From: Mucilaginibacter xinganensis
Lineage (GTDB): Bacteria > Bacteroidota > Bacteroidia > Sphingobacteriales > Sphingobacteriaceae
Assembly: GCA_026225055.1 (NCBI GenBank)
Contig: JAMFSA010000029.1
Location: 1 to 64,000, forward strand
Length of the DNA stretch: 64,000 nucleotides
Direction: 5' to 3'
Shown: one piece after another, positions 51,242 to 60,745 of the stretch
How positions within the stretch are numbered: position 1 is the stretch's first letter
Layout of the letters: the number at the start of each line of letters is the position of its first letter
Position numbers and translations under genes: made by a program
The notes under the pieces: generated by a model
Database searches by the model: none
What the model was told of the DNA's origin: nothing
The model's input: the letters and a program-made list of their open reading frames with translations, nothing else

Positions 51242-53835
51242 TTATCATAAAGCAATTGATCGTCAGCAATAAAATTCTCACCAACCGCTTTAACAAATAC
51301 TGCGGTAAACATCCATTTTACAGGTGATTGATTTTTTGAGAGTTGAAAACTTCCGACAGGCAGCTTCACCTTCAGCGTGTTCCACCCCTTATGAAGGGAC
51401 ACTTTAGTAGGTGGCCTATATTCATAACCTTCATCTGTAAGTGGTTTTTCCAGGTCGCCCTTTTCCCCTGCTCTGTCCCATGCCGGAGGTGTTATTTTTT
51501 TATCATTTATCCAGATAGCGCTGTTCCTGTCATCCCATGTGCCCAAATCAGGAGAGGCCGTAGCTACAGAACGAGATATATTATAAAAACCGGTCCACAT
51601 TAAAGCAGTAGTGTCCCTGGCACTCCAAATATGGCTGATCGCATAATAAGTGGTGCTATCTTTAGGTTGAGGCAACACGGCTTTTACATCAGGGTACCAG
51701 AAGTGCTTTAAAATTACTGTACCACCGGTGATTGTTTGATATTTTATCTTCTTAGCTTCAAATCCCTCTTTTTCAGGTGGAAATACGGCGTTTAAATTTC
51801 CTTTATTTGCGTAAGGGCCATAGAGCTTCCATTTTATAACGGATTGATTAATGTAAGGGAATGGTAAAGCCGAAAAATATTGTTTTTGCTGATCAATTAG
51901 CCTGTTTTCAAATTCCGAAAAAGTATCAGCATTAAGTATGTTTATATGCCAGCCATCTGCTCCACCACCCCGCCAGCTTCTTTCCGCAAAAGTTAGCATA
52001 GCTGGGTAAACCGGGTTCATTGTCAAAATATCTTCCTGCCGGGTAATATTACGATCGGGCCATAAGCATAAAGTAGCACCTAATATATTGGCTGTTCCGT
52101 GATCAGTATCGCCAATTTTTCGATTAAAAATACTCGGTACACTTTCCAGCGGATCCATGTGATTGATATATAAATTACGGGAATCGATATATTTTACCTG
52201 TGGATCTACCGCTCCCTCCTTCATCCATAGCTGGTGAATAGTTTCTTTATCCAGGTTGCCACCCGGCGACCAGCCAATGGTTTGCTTGCCCAATGCATGT
52301 ATATAATGGGTGATCTCCGGCAAAAAATTACTATTGGTTATTTTTACTTCATCGCCGCCTATGTGCAAGTAAGGTATATCATAAGTTGTACAAACCTCCT
52401 TCAAAATATTTTTCACGATCCTGATCCCGCTATCACTCTGCATATCACAGTTAAAGGCACGCCTAAACGCGGCACTGTGCCCGGGCATATCAATTTCAGG
52501 TATCAATGTAATGTATCTATCCCTGCAAAATACAATCAGATCCTTTAATTCATCTACTGAATAATAAGCACCGGCATTTCTTAGCATGTTTTCTGGACTG
52601 GTAAGCTGAGGGTACTGTTTGATTTGCAAACGCCATGCAATATCCTCGGTAAGGTGCAGATGAAATATATTGAGTTTATATTTTGCCATTACCTCAATCT
52701 GCTGTTTTAGCATATCTATGGATTCATAATTACGCCCTACATCAACCATGTATCCCCGCCAGGAAAAAACCGGGTAGTCGGTAATAGTTACGCCTGGTAT
52801 AATACTATTATCGCACATAAGCTGCCCCAGCGTTTGCAAAGCATTGAAACAACCATGTGGGGTATTTGAAGTAATATTTACAGCGGTGTTATTTACAATA
52901 AGCTGGTAAGCCTCATCCGCTATGCCGGGTGTAACAATAGGCTTTTGTTCAAGTACTATTGCAAGGGTATTATCATCAACCGGGTGATCAACAACTTGCA
53001 GTTTCAGTCCTTTTTGCAGCAGCATTTCCTGTAGAATCTTAGCCTCGCTTTTTAATAACGGACTCTTAACTACAATAAAATGGCATTTATAAAGCGGAAA
53101 TTGGGCGTTTGTCCATAAAACAGATTGCGGTTGCGGCAAAAGCGATGGATGACTTTGCAAATCGTAAACATAGGGGTATACCAGGTGTTTCCACAACATA
53201 TAACCAATACCCTTTTCATGCAATCCATCATTAGTATTGGCCGTATCCAGTTTGCCTTCGTTATTACAGAATGATGGATAAAGGTCAATAAAAGTGTAAT
53301 GATTTGGCGCAGCTCCTGCTTTAAGCATCAAATTAGCCTGCTTAATCTGTTCGCCTTTGTTTACATGATTAGGAAATTTGTTAAATGCATCATTTACCGG
53401 CAGGATACTTTGTACATACAGCCGGGTGGATGGTGTTTCCCGGTTGATCCTATCTGCCATCCGAAAAATATTATGGGCTACAGAATCCGGAGACCTACCG
53501 GCAGCCAGATCATTTATACCAATAAGTAAGAATATTTTGGTAGGCTTGCGGGCGGTAACCTCGTCAAGCCGGTTTAAAACGCCGGCTGTAACATCACCGC
53601 TTATCCCACGGTTTTTAAGGTGAGGGTCGCCAAACAGTTCATCCCATTCGCTGCCATTGGTTATGCTGTTGCCTAAAAATATTACATCACTGTTGGTAAT
53701 GGGTAAAAGCCGGAATAACGATGAACGCTGTTGGTAAAAGGTTGGAAAAGCCTGGTCATTTAATCCCTGCGGCTTAATCTGACCAAAAGCGCCACCATAG
53801 CTCGTCAATAACAAAAGGATCAGGATCTTTTTCAT
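51238..53835 (-). CDS. SGNH esterase fused to GH20 beta-N-acetylhexosaminidase
   Basis: Probably a secreted two-enzyme protein of 865 residues (signal peptide MKKILILLLLTSYGGAFGQ). Residues about 45-225 are an SGNH hydrolase: GNS with Ser57 (VIFLGNSITNG), GINDLAAG, and Asp203/His206 in TNDGLHEKG. Residues 232-350 are the GH20 accessory domain. The GH20 barrel (355-660) has HIGGDE with catalytic Asp495 and Glu496. A C-terminal beta-sandwich follows. The frame is open to a TTG at 53865 that overlaps the sialidase stop codon; ATGs at 53850 and 53835 are both possible. It is the last gene of the nan operon and should remove GlcNAc/GalNAc from host glycans. Confidence 0.85.
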   Translation of the reverse strand: MKKILILLLLTSYGGAFGQIKPQGLNDQAFPTFYQQRSSLFRLLPITNSDVIFLGNSITNGSEWDELFGDPHLKNRGISGDVTAGVLNRLDEVTARKPTKIFLLIGINDLAAGRSPDSVAHNIFRMADRINRETPSTRLYVQSILPVNDAFNKFPNHVNKGEQIKQANLMLKAGAAPNHYTFIDLYPSFCNNEGKLDTANTNDGLHEKGIGYMLWKHLVYPYVYDLQSHPSLLPQPQSVLWTNAQFPLYKCHFIVVKSPLLKSEAKILQEMLLQKGLKLQVVDHPVDDNTLAIVLEQKPIVTPGIADEAYQLIVNNTAVNITSNTPHGCFNALQTLGQLMCDNSIIPGVTITDYPVFSWRGYMVDVGRNYESIDMLKQQIEVMAKYKLNIFHLHLTEDIAWRLQIKQYPQLTSPENMLRNAGAYYSVDELKDLIVFCRDRYITLIPEIDMPGHSAAFRRAFNCDMQSDSGIRIVKNILKEVCTTYDIPYLHIGGDEVKITNSNFLPEITHYIHALGKQTIGWSPGGNLDKETIHQLWMKEGAVDPQVKYIDSRNLYINHMDPLESVPSIFNRKIGDTDHGTANILGATLCLWPDRNITRQEDILTMNPVYPAMLTFAERSWRGGGADGWHINILNADTFSEFENRLIDQQKQYFSALPFPYINQSVIKWKLYGPYANKGNLNAVFPPEKEGFEAKKIKYQTITGGTVILKHFWYPDVKAVLPQPKDSTTYYAISHIWSARDTTALMWTGFYNISRSVATASPDLGTWDDRNSAIWINDKKITPPAWDRAGEKGDLEKPLTDEGYEYRPPTKVSLHKGWNTLKVKLPVGSFQLSKNQSPVKWMFTAVFVKAVGENFIADDQLLYDN

Positions 53836-53861
53836 GTTCAGCTGTATCATTCTTCCCCTAA

Positions 53862-55031
53862 TCAATTTTTCCAGTTAACTGTAGTAAATACGATTTGCTT
53901 ATATCCGTCCTTTTCATAAAATATGCCTACTGTAGTACCGGAAAGCTTAATGAGATCAGAATAAGCGCTGTAATCCCCATTATATCGTTCAGGAGCTTTA
54001 GCAATCAATTTATTTATCTTCCACGATCTACCTTCATCAAAACTGATGCGAAGCGTTAAATTGTTCCTGTTGCTGGTATCTGCATCATTGCATACAGCTA
54101 AAGTTTTTTCCGTTTTTCCACCAATATTGAGAATACTACCCTGACAAACCGGGTCGGGTAAATGGGGATCAAAATGTGTGGTATTCCAACTTTTCCCCCC
54201 ATCATTACTGATGGCTATTATTCTTTGCTTAACATTTCCCAATTGATTACGGATATTCATCATCAGCCTGTTGCCTGATAACTCAGCAGCCATTACCTCA
54301 TTACCACCGGGCATATTTACATCTTCACTTATTTTAAATGTTTTGCCATGGTCATCGGTATAATAGCCAAAAGCCCTGCCATCAGCATAATTCTTTTGTG
54401 GTTCTCCTGCCGAATGATTGGCTGCGATATATATACGCCCTCTGTATCTCCCCGCAACAAATTGTATGGCGTGGCCGGGAGTATTGGCAAAGCTGCGCCA
54501 GTCTTCACTAAAATTATAGGCTTTATTAAAATTTGGCTGCTTAGGTTTATGTACCTGTAAGGTAATATTTACCGGTGCCGACCAGCTTAATCCATTATCA
54601 ACCGAAGTTTTATACCACACTTCACGTACACCCTGCCCCTTACGTAACCTGGATTCAGACACATTACCCGTATTATAAAACAGGAACAACCTGCCTTTTG
54701 GGTAAGCCGGATCTGTCATATCAACAACAGGTGCGGCATTATCTGTTTGCAGGGTATCATTTGTGGCAACGATTTGTATTTTACCCCATGTTTGGCCATT
54801 ATCCAAACTCCGTTTCATCACTATTTTGATATTACCGAAATCGCCGGCTCCATTTAGCCTGCCCTCACAAAAGGCCAGCAGGCTTCCATTCGGGGCTTTC
54901 ACAATTGCCGGTATCCTGAATGACCTAAAACCATCTGTTCCTGAAACAAAAACAGGCACTTCTTTATTCTGACCATTGGCCGTTATGATACCGCTTAAAC
55001 TAACCAGTATATATATAATCAGTTTTTTCAT
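53862..55031 (-). CDS. nanH: Exo-alpha-sialidase (GH33)
   Basis: A secreted sialidase of 389 residues that frees terminal sialic acids. The signal peptide ends near ANGQ. The arginine-triad motif FRIPAIV (Arg39) is followed by at least five Asp boxes (SLDNGQTW, SVDNGLSW, TDDHGKTF, SNDGGKSW, SFDEGRSW), more than the usual four. The nucleophile region NGDYSAYSDLI contains the catalytic Tyr, and NEVMAAEL has the partner Glu. There are no carbohydrate-binding domains. Its start overlaps the end of the AGE gene by 4 bp. Confidence 0.94.
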   Translation of the reverse strand: MKKLIIYILVSLSGIITANGQNKEVPVFVSGTDGFRSFRIPAIVKAPNGSLLAFCEGRLNGAGDFGNIKIVMKRSLDNGQTWGKIQIVATNDTLQTDNAAPVVDMTDPAYPKGRLFLFYNTGNVSESRLRKGQGVREVWYKTSVDNGLSWSAPVNITLQVHKPKQPNFNKAYNFSEDWRSFANTPGHAIQFVAGRYRGRIYIAANHSAGEPQKNYADGRAFGYYTDDHGKTFKISEDVNMPGGNEVMAAELSGNRLMMNIRNQLGNVKQRIIAISNDGGKSWNTTHFDPHLPDPVCQGSILNIGGKTEKTLAVCNDADTSNRNNLTLRISFDEGRSWKINKLIAKAPERYNGDYSAYSDLIKLSGTTVGIFYEKDGYKQIVFTTVNWKN

Positions 55032-56212
55032 CCTTTTTTATAGTTATTTAATAATTGCATGCAATACCATTCCTGCCTTGGCAAATGGAACGGGCCCTTA
55101 AATAAATTCCCCTTGGCTGTTTGGGCTATAGTGCCATCACGGTGCAGGTAACCAAACCATTCGCCGTGCTCTTTATCATGAAAATGGTTGTAGGAGTAAT
55201 CGTGAACCATTTTGTGCCATTCAGCGTACTTTTCGTTCCCTGTAAGCGTATATGCCAGTAAAGTAGCTATGATGGCCTCGTTATGTGGCCACCAGAATTT
55301 CATATCCTGCCAATATTCCTGTACCGGTTTATGATAAACGTCCCTGAAATATAGAATACCGCCATATTTCTTATCCCAACCGCGCTCCCACATATAATTC
55401 AGCATTTTGCAACCCAAGTCAATTAAATGAGGATCATTGTTACGATACTTCGCTTCATGCAAAATGAACCATGCCCCTTCAATTGCGTGGCCCGGTGTCA
55501 AGGTTCGGCCATCTATATGGTCAATAATACTTCCATCCGGCGCAACCTGTTCCATAACACATTTAATGTCATGCTTCACAAAATCTGTCTCAATTTCCTT
55601 CATCCATTTAGTAATGTATTCATCACAACGCGGGTCGCCTATAGTTTCCCGTAATTGTTGTGCGGTATTGATCATGATCATGGGTACACCTATACCCTTC
55701 GCCGGGCGTGTTGGCTCAAATTTTGGTTGCAGTAAGCCAGGGATGGTTGCATATTCAATACACTTGCCAAATAAGTCCCTTGCTTTTTCAGCAATTTCTT
55801 CATCTCCTGCCGCCTTTGCATAAGCCGCCATGGCAATAACTGCGAAAGTTTCCGAAAAAAAATACCGTCGTTTACGAATCGGGCTGCCATCACGACTCAC
55901 ATGAAAAAACATCCTGCCATCCGTATCAAAGCAATGTTCATTCAGAAAATCTATTCCCTTTTTAGCGCCCTCGAGCCATTCTTTTTTGGGTTCAACAGTA
56001 TTGTAAAGTGTCGATAATAGCCACGCTGCCCTGCCCTGAATCCAAACGGCCTTATCATCATCGAGCAGCGTGCCATCATGGTCACGCATCAGCAGGTAAC
56101 CGCCGTATTCTTCGTCAACAGACCGCGGAAACCAAAAAGGCACGGTATCATTCAGCAACTGGTGCTGGTAAAAATCTTTTAAGTTCGATATATCTGTAGT
56201 AGTATAACTCAT
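55028..56212 (-). CDS. nanE: AGE-family N-acylglucosamine 2-epimerase
   Basis: A 394-residue (alpha/alpha)6-barrel enzyme. In the nan context it converts ManNAc to GlcNAc after the lyase. Family motifs are WIQGRAAWLLS, GHAIEGAWFILHEA and FWWPHNEAIIATLL with the catalytic histidines. The related cellobiose 2-epimerases have the same fold; the surrounding nanA and sialidase genes make the ManNAc reaction the better choice. It has no signal peptide, so it acts in the cytoplasm. Bacteroides also uses an AGE-type epimerase for this step. It overlaps the sialidase gene by 4 bp and follows the esterase by 9 bp. Confidence 0.9.
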   Translation of the reverse strand: MSYTTTDISNLKDFYQHQLLNDTVPFWFPRSVDEEYGGYLLMRDHDGTLLDDDKAVWIQGRAAWLLSTLYNTVEPKKEWLEGAKKGIDFLNEHCFDTDGRMFFHVSRDGSPIRKRRYFFSETFAVIAMAAYAKAAGDEEIAEKARDLFGKCIEYATIPGLLQPKFEPTRPAKGIGVPMIMINTAQQLRETIGDPRCDEYITKWMKEIETDFVKHDIKCVMEQVAPDGSIIDHIDGRTLTPGHAIEGAWFILHEAKYRNNDPHLIDLGCKMLNYMWERGWDKKYGGILYFRDVYHKPVQEYWQDMKFWWPHNEAIIATLLAYTLTGNEKYAEWHKMVHDYSYNHFHDKEHGEWFGYLHRDGTIAQTAKGNLFKGPFHLPRQEWYCMQLLNNYKKG

Positions 56213-56221
56213 ATTTTTAGT

Positions 56222-58330
56222 TTAATAAAACAGGTTATTATGGTGTATTTTTATGCTGAAAGTTGGAGCAGGCAACCCTACTTCATTAATTAAATTTGCC
56301 CTTGTAAAAGGTTGCATTGCATAATTTATTGCTTGTACAGTTTCTGCTGTCGGGATAAGGAGAACAATTTTATTCCCTTTGATTGACATCCCCGGTTTGA
56401 TTTGATTACCCTTATCATTTACCAGCTCAAATCCACATAATGGCTTTTGATCCATCGTTTTCAGTCGCGTTGTATTAGTGAACGAGATAACGATCCTGTT
56501 ACCTGATCTTCTCGCTATAACCGGTTCGGGGCCATTTGCTCTTATGTTTTCGTTATAAGAATAATGCAGCGCCAGTTTAGCGAGTCTCTCACCAACAGGC
56601 TGTTTATTAGTATAATGTACATTTAAGGAATCGCCAACGTCATAACTTACAACCATATGTACATCCGGGATCTGCTGTTGCAGCCTGCGCTGACTATCCC
56701 TGAAAACAGGCCATGACGGGCGATTTATCCCCGATAGCTGCACATAATAAAAAGGAAGATCCTCAACCCATTTTTTACGCCAGCTGTTAACCAGTGTTTT
56801 AAATAGGTGTTCGTGAAGTTCTGTATTATGGGTATTGCTTTCACCCTGGTACCAAACCACACCTTTTATCGGGAATTGAGTTAAGGGCGCGATTGCTGCT
56901 TCGTAATTATAACATGGCTCATAAGTATGGCGCTGTTTGGGCGATTTCGCATTCTTTAAATTAATATCGGCACGATCACGGCACCATTGCATTACAAAAT
57001 CCGATTTTCGCCAATTAGCTATCATATCAACCAGCAAATCATCGTGCTCCATTGTATACCTGTCAATCCATGATTCCGTTGGAGAACCGCCTACTGCTAC
57101 TTCTATCAATCCTATCGGAACTTTTACTTTGCCAGCTACCTTTTTGCCGAAGTAATAGGCTACGGCAGAGAAATCAGCGGCAGACAAGCTATCGCATGTT
57201 TTCCAACTCCCTGAAAAAAACTTGAGCTGGTTTGTTTTCGCCAATGCAACCGAATCCCAAACCACTGGGTCAGTTTCAGCCTGTAAATTCAATTTATATA
57301 GGTGTATATTCTTATTGAGCGCGTTCTTTCTGAGTTCATCTGCACCACCAGCTGATTTTTTTAAAGGAAAGAACATATTTGACTGCCCCGCGCATAACCA
57401 TACATCACCCATAAATATATTTTTCAAGGTAATAACTGAATCTCTACCCGCTATACGTATAGTATAAGGGCCGCCCGCTTTCATAGCCGGGAGATTAAGT
57501 TTCCATTGGCCATATTCATTTGTTTTTGTTTGAGATGAGCGCTTATTGAAAGTAATAGTGATTATGTCGTCGGCATTGGCTGTGCCATACAAGGGTATTG
57601 TGCGATCTCGTTGTAATACCATATTATCCATAAACACGGCAGGCAGTTTTAACCCGTCATACTTCCCGGTAATGCGCTGATAGCAGGTTTTTGCCAATAT
57701 TGCCGCACCCTCCTTTGTTGGGTGCAGGTTATCTGGAAACAGATCGGGCCTGTTATATAGTGGTTCATGAAAATCAATTAAACTGGTATTATTTGCTTTC
57801 GCAATTTCAGGGATCAAATTTTGAATTTGCCAATACCAATCCCTTGTTCCCGATTTAAAACGCGGGTGCCCACTGAAGATTGGCGATAGCCGGGCTATAA
57901 ATATTTTTACCTTCGGATTCGCCTTTCTAAACGTATCTATCAGCCACGAGTAATCAGCCTCAAAATCCTGTCCGTAATCAGGCCAGTCTCTCGGATCGGT
58001 ATCATTTAAACCGAGATGGATAATGGCGATATCTGGAGCAAAGGCAATCGCATTATTAAATTCAGCAGTTTTATAATATGGGTTATGGCCGTGTTTTAAC
58101 AAAGTTGCACCGCTATGCCCAAAATTCATCACTGAATAATTATCGCCTAACAGGCCTTGCAATTGGGTAGGATAACATTCCGATTCCCTGTGCTCAAGCC
58201 CATATCCATAAGTAACCGAATTGCCTATACAGGCAACTTTTATAATTTTTCCCTGTGCAAACGCGTTGGCATTGAACAAAATAATAGCTGATAACAGCAC
58301 GAGTAATCTACACTGTTTTATACTCATCAT
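56222..58330 (-). CDS. Sialate O-acetylesterase with an additional SGNH domain
   Basis: A secreted double esterase of 702 residues. The N-terminal SGNH hydrolase (about 25-220; GNSVTYGYG, GLNDTDPRDW, DNLHPTKEGA) precedes a second SGNH-type unit of the 9-O-acetylesterase (SASA) family, with DVWLCAGQSNMFFPL and VVWYQGESNTHN carrying its active-site Ser and Gly/Asn motifs. It removes O-acetyl groups from sialic acid so that the sialidase and transporters can act. Two esterase units in one chain resemble NanS/EstA of gut Bacteroidota. The start overlaps the transporter gene by 4 bp. Confidence 0.9.
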   Translation of the reverse strand: MMSIKQCRLLVLLSAIILFNANAFAQGKIIKVACIGNSVTYGYGLEHRESECYPTQLQGLLGDNYSVMNFGHSGATLLKHGHNPYYKTAEFNNAIAFAPDIAIIHLGLNDTDPRDWPDYGQDFEADYSWLIDTFRKANPKVKIFIARLSPIFSGHPRFKSGTRDWYWQIQNLIPEIAKANNTSLIDFHEPLYNRPDLFPDNLHPTKEGAAILAKTCYQRITGKYDGLKLPAVFMDNMVLQRDRTIPLYGTANADDIITITFNKRSSQTKTNEYGQWKLNLPAMKAGGPYTIRIAGRDSVITLKNIFMGDVWLCAGQSNMFFPLKKSAGGADELRKNALNKNIHLYKLNLQAETDPVVWDSVALAKTNQLKFFSGSWKTCDSLSAADFSAVAYYFGKKVAGKVKVPIGLIEVAVGGSPTESWIDRYTMEHDDLLVDMIANWRKSDFVMQWCRDRADINLKNAKSPKQRHTYEPCYNYEAAIAPLTQFPIKGVVWYQGESNTHNTELHEHLFKTLVNSWRKKWVEDLPFYYVQLSGINRPSWPVFRDSQRRLQQQIPDVHMVVSYDVGDSLNVHYTNKQPVGERLAKLALHYSYNENIRANGPEPVIARRSGNRIVISFTNTTRLKTMDQKPLCGFELVNDKGNQIKPGMSIKGNKIVLLIPTAETVQAINYAMQPFTRANLINEVGLPAPTFSIKIHHNNLFY

Positions 58331-59559
58331 ACAATAGTATTGGAGTTATCTGCAAAATCTTTTCCCCGAGGACGCAGGAAATACAATTGTGCACCTATTG
58401 CTATCAATACAACAAATCCAAGCATTGCAAAATCAATCCCAAGGTGCCCGGCATCAGATGATTGCCCTAAAAGATCGGTAATGAATGCGCCAAAGAATAC
58501 GCCGGTCATATTCATCATCCCGTAAGCCGTAGCTTTATATTTATCCGGCACAAACTGGCAAACAATGGGCATGTTGTTGGCATCAAAAATTCCGTAGCCC
58601 AAACCAAAGCAAACAGCCGCCACAATTATAGCATAAGTAGTATTACCGAACCCCAATAGTAACAAGGATGGTATGGTTAATGAGAGCCCGATTGCGCTGG
58701 TATAAACTCTTCCTTTCACATTTTTCTGAACCCATCTGTCAGACAGAAGTCCCCCTAAAATCACACCAAGTAATGATGAAGCGGCTATCGCTATGGTTGA
58801 TAACGGCCCCGCCTTTGCCATCGGCATATGCAGGTTTTGAGCAAAAAGTGTTGGCAGCCAATTTTTTGCAGCCCAACCCGGAAGACTGGCCACCGCGAAA
58901 TAAAAAAGGATGATCCAAAACGGAATACTGGAGAATAATACAGTTAGGCCTTTAAATCTTGAGTGCGTTTCTACAGGTATGTCAAATAACCTTTTGCGTT
59001 CCTTTAAAAAGATCACTAACACAAGAGCATACAATATACCCACCATGCCAAACGAGTGAAAGGTTGCTTGCCATGAGAACCTTGCGGCAATTGTAGCGCC
59101 AAAACCACCCAATGCCTGTCCAATATAAAAACCCGTCATGTGAATACCTATGGCCAGCGATCGCGTTTTTGATGAATGATAATCTGCCAGCAGTGATAAG
59201 CCTGCCGGGATATACAGTGCTTCGCTTATGCCCATGATGGCTCTTAACCAGTATATCTGGTTAAATGTGGTTGCATACCCCATAGCAAACGTAACCGCCG
59301 ACCATACCAGCAAACTATAAACGATCAGCCATTTGCGATTTGTCTTATCTGCAATAATTCCTGAAAGAGGGCTTGCTATGCCATATATCCAAAGGAATAT
59401 AGCCATCAAGTGTCCAAAATTGCTTGCCGAATTTAGCTGCGCGATATCAACCTGCATGGCTGGCCGCATTACGGATAGCATTTGCCTGTCCATATAATTG
59501 AGCAATGCTACTACCCAAAGCAAGCCGACTACTATCCACGGATAATTTTTACTCTGCAT
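58327..59559 (-). CDS. nanT: MFS sialic acid transporter (ACS family)
   Basis: A 12-helix major facilitator of 410 residues with the anion:cation symporter signature in WVVALLNYMDRQMLSV and motif A as GIIADKTNRKWLIV. The position between mutarotase and esterase genes indicates that it brings sialic acid into the cytoplasm. Bacteroidota NanT proteins belong to the same ACS group. It overlaps the mutarotase gene by 11 bp. Export of another sugar acid cannot be excluded from the sequence alone. Confidence 0.85.
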   Translation of the reverse strand: MQSKNYPWIVVGLLWVVALLNYMDRQMLSVMRPAMQVDIAQLNSASNFGHLMAIFLWIYGIASPLSGIIADKTNRKWLIVYSLLVWSAVTFAMGYATTFNQIYWLRAIMGISEALYIPAGLSLLADYHSSKTRSLAIGIHMTGFYIGQALGGFGATIAARFSWQATFHSFGMVGILYALVLVIFLKERKRLFDIPVETHSRFKGLTVLFSSIPFWIILFYFAVASLPGWAAKNWLPTLFAQNLHMPMAKAGPLSTIAIAASSLLGVILGGLLSDRWVQKNVKGRVYTSAIGLSLTIPSLLLLGFGNTTYAIIVAAVCFGLGYGIFDANNMPIVCQFVPDKYKATAYGMMNMTGVFFGAFITDLLGQSSDAGHLGIDFAMLGFVVLIAIGAQLYFLRPRGKDFADNSNTIV

Positions 59560-60745
59560 CTTTTTCGCTTATCAATATTTTACCCATATGTACGTCAGGT
59601 GTACGTACCCCTGGTTTAACTTCACCGTTTGATAGTACAACAGTATCCCCCCATAGGGTGGCTGTCGTAGTTACCTGCGCGGCAAATGGTAATTCCCCTA
59701 CCTTGGTCCACCTGTTAGTGTAAGTGTTATACAATAACACGCCTTTATAAAAACCTTTATGATTGGTATTCAGTTTATTCTTTTCGCTGGTAAGCCGCTC
59801 TTTTTCAGCAGATGTATTTGCAAGCGCTATTTTTGATAAGTAGGTTTCAATTTGATGAAATACTACGCCATTATCGCCCCCTAAAATTAAAATATGGTGA
59901 TCTCCAAACGGAATGCCCGCTGCGGCAGATAAATTCATCTTATTTCCACCATTGGTAATATCATCAAGCCGTTTCCATGTACATTTCGAAGTTTTGTACT
60001 CAAATACAGTATGGTGCAATGTACTTATCTGTGATGGTGTTTTGGTTCTGCCACCTATTATAAAAATATTATAGCCGTCGGTTCCCTTTTGTATAACAGC
60101 CGTTGTATTAGCCAATGCTAAAGGCAGCCTGGGCAACGGCTGCCATTGCGGGTTATGGCTTTTTAAGTCAATAAAACAAAAAAGATCGGATGAGTTATGC
60201 TGCTCATCCCCCCCTATCGCGTAAACTACATCACCAATGCTTGTTAAAGCTATATTGGTTACTTTCAGGGGCAGATTAGGCAATTCTTTAATGAGCACCT
60301 GTTCCGTTTCAGCATCCCAGTTTAGTAAGAAAGCTTTATCCGATAATCCTTTATCGTTTTCACCCCCGGCATATACTGCACCAAGCGGTGTTGAAGTATT
60401 ACCACAATAAGCAATTGGTTCGGGCAATTTAAAATTTGCCTCTTTATACCAGGCAAATTTCTCTCCTTTTTTTTCAAGGATATGAACCTCATCTGAATAA
60501 TGCTTTTTGCCACCTTCCCATGGCAGTTTATCGGGGAAATTAGCGCCTCCGGCTACAACAAATACATTGCCGCAAACGCTATTAATGGCGCCTGCGAAAC
60601 CGGTAGATGTTGTGCCATCGGTATTTTCTAATTGAGCCGCCAATTGCCATGCAACAGGTTCATCAATTACCTTTTGAGCGGGCACACTTGTGTTAATCAT
60701 CATAAATAAAAAAAATACAACAAAAGAAAAATTGAATTTATTCAT
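59549..60745 (-). CDS. nanM: Cyclically permuted mutarotase-like kelch protein (NanM type)
   Basis: A secreted kelch beta-propeller of 398 residues (signal peptide MNKFNFSFVVFFLFMMINTS). Repeats of the kelch type are visible (VAGGANFPDKLPW, VYAIGGDEQHNSS, IFIIGGRTKTPS, ILGGDNGVVFH). NanM interconverts alpha- and beta-sialic acid in the periplasm, easing uptake. The start at 60745 is chosen for the signal peptide; an upstream ATG at 60793 lies inside nanA. It overlaps nanA by 8 bp, showing translational coupling. Confidence 0.88.
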   Translation of the reverse strand: MNKFNFSFVVFFLFMMINTSVPAQKVIDEPVAWQLAAQLENTDGTTSTGFAGAINSVCGNVFVVAGGANFPDKLPWEGGKKHYSDEVHILEKKGEKFAWYKEANFKLPEPIAYCGNTSTPLGAVYAGGENDKGLSDKAFLLNWDAETEQVLIKELPNLPLKVTNIALTSIGDVVYAIGGDEQHNSSDLFCFIDLKSHNPQWQPLPRLPLALANTTAVIQKGTDGYNIFIIGGRTKTPSQISTLHHTVFEYKTSKCTWKRLDDITNGGNKMNLSAAAGIPFGDHHILILGGDNGVVFHQIETYLSKIALANTSAEKERLTSEKNKLNTNHKGFYKGVLLYNTYTNRWTKVGELPFAAQVTTTATLWGDTVVLSNGEVKPGVRTPDVHMGKILISEKDAE

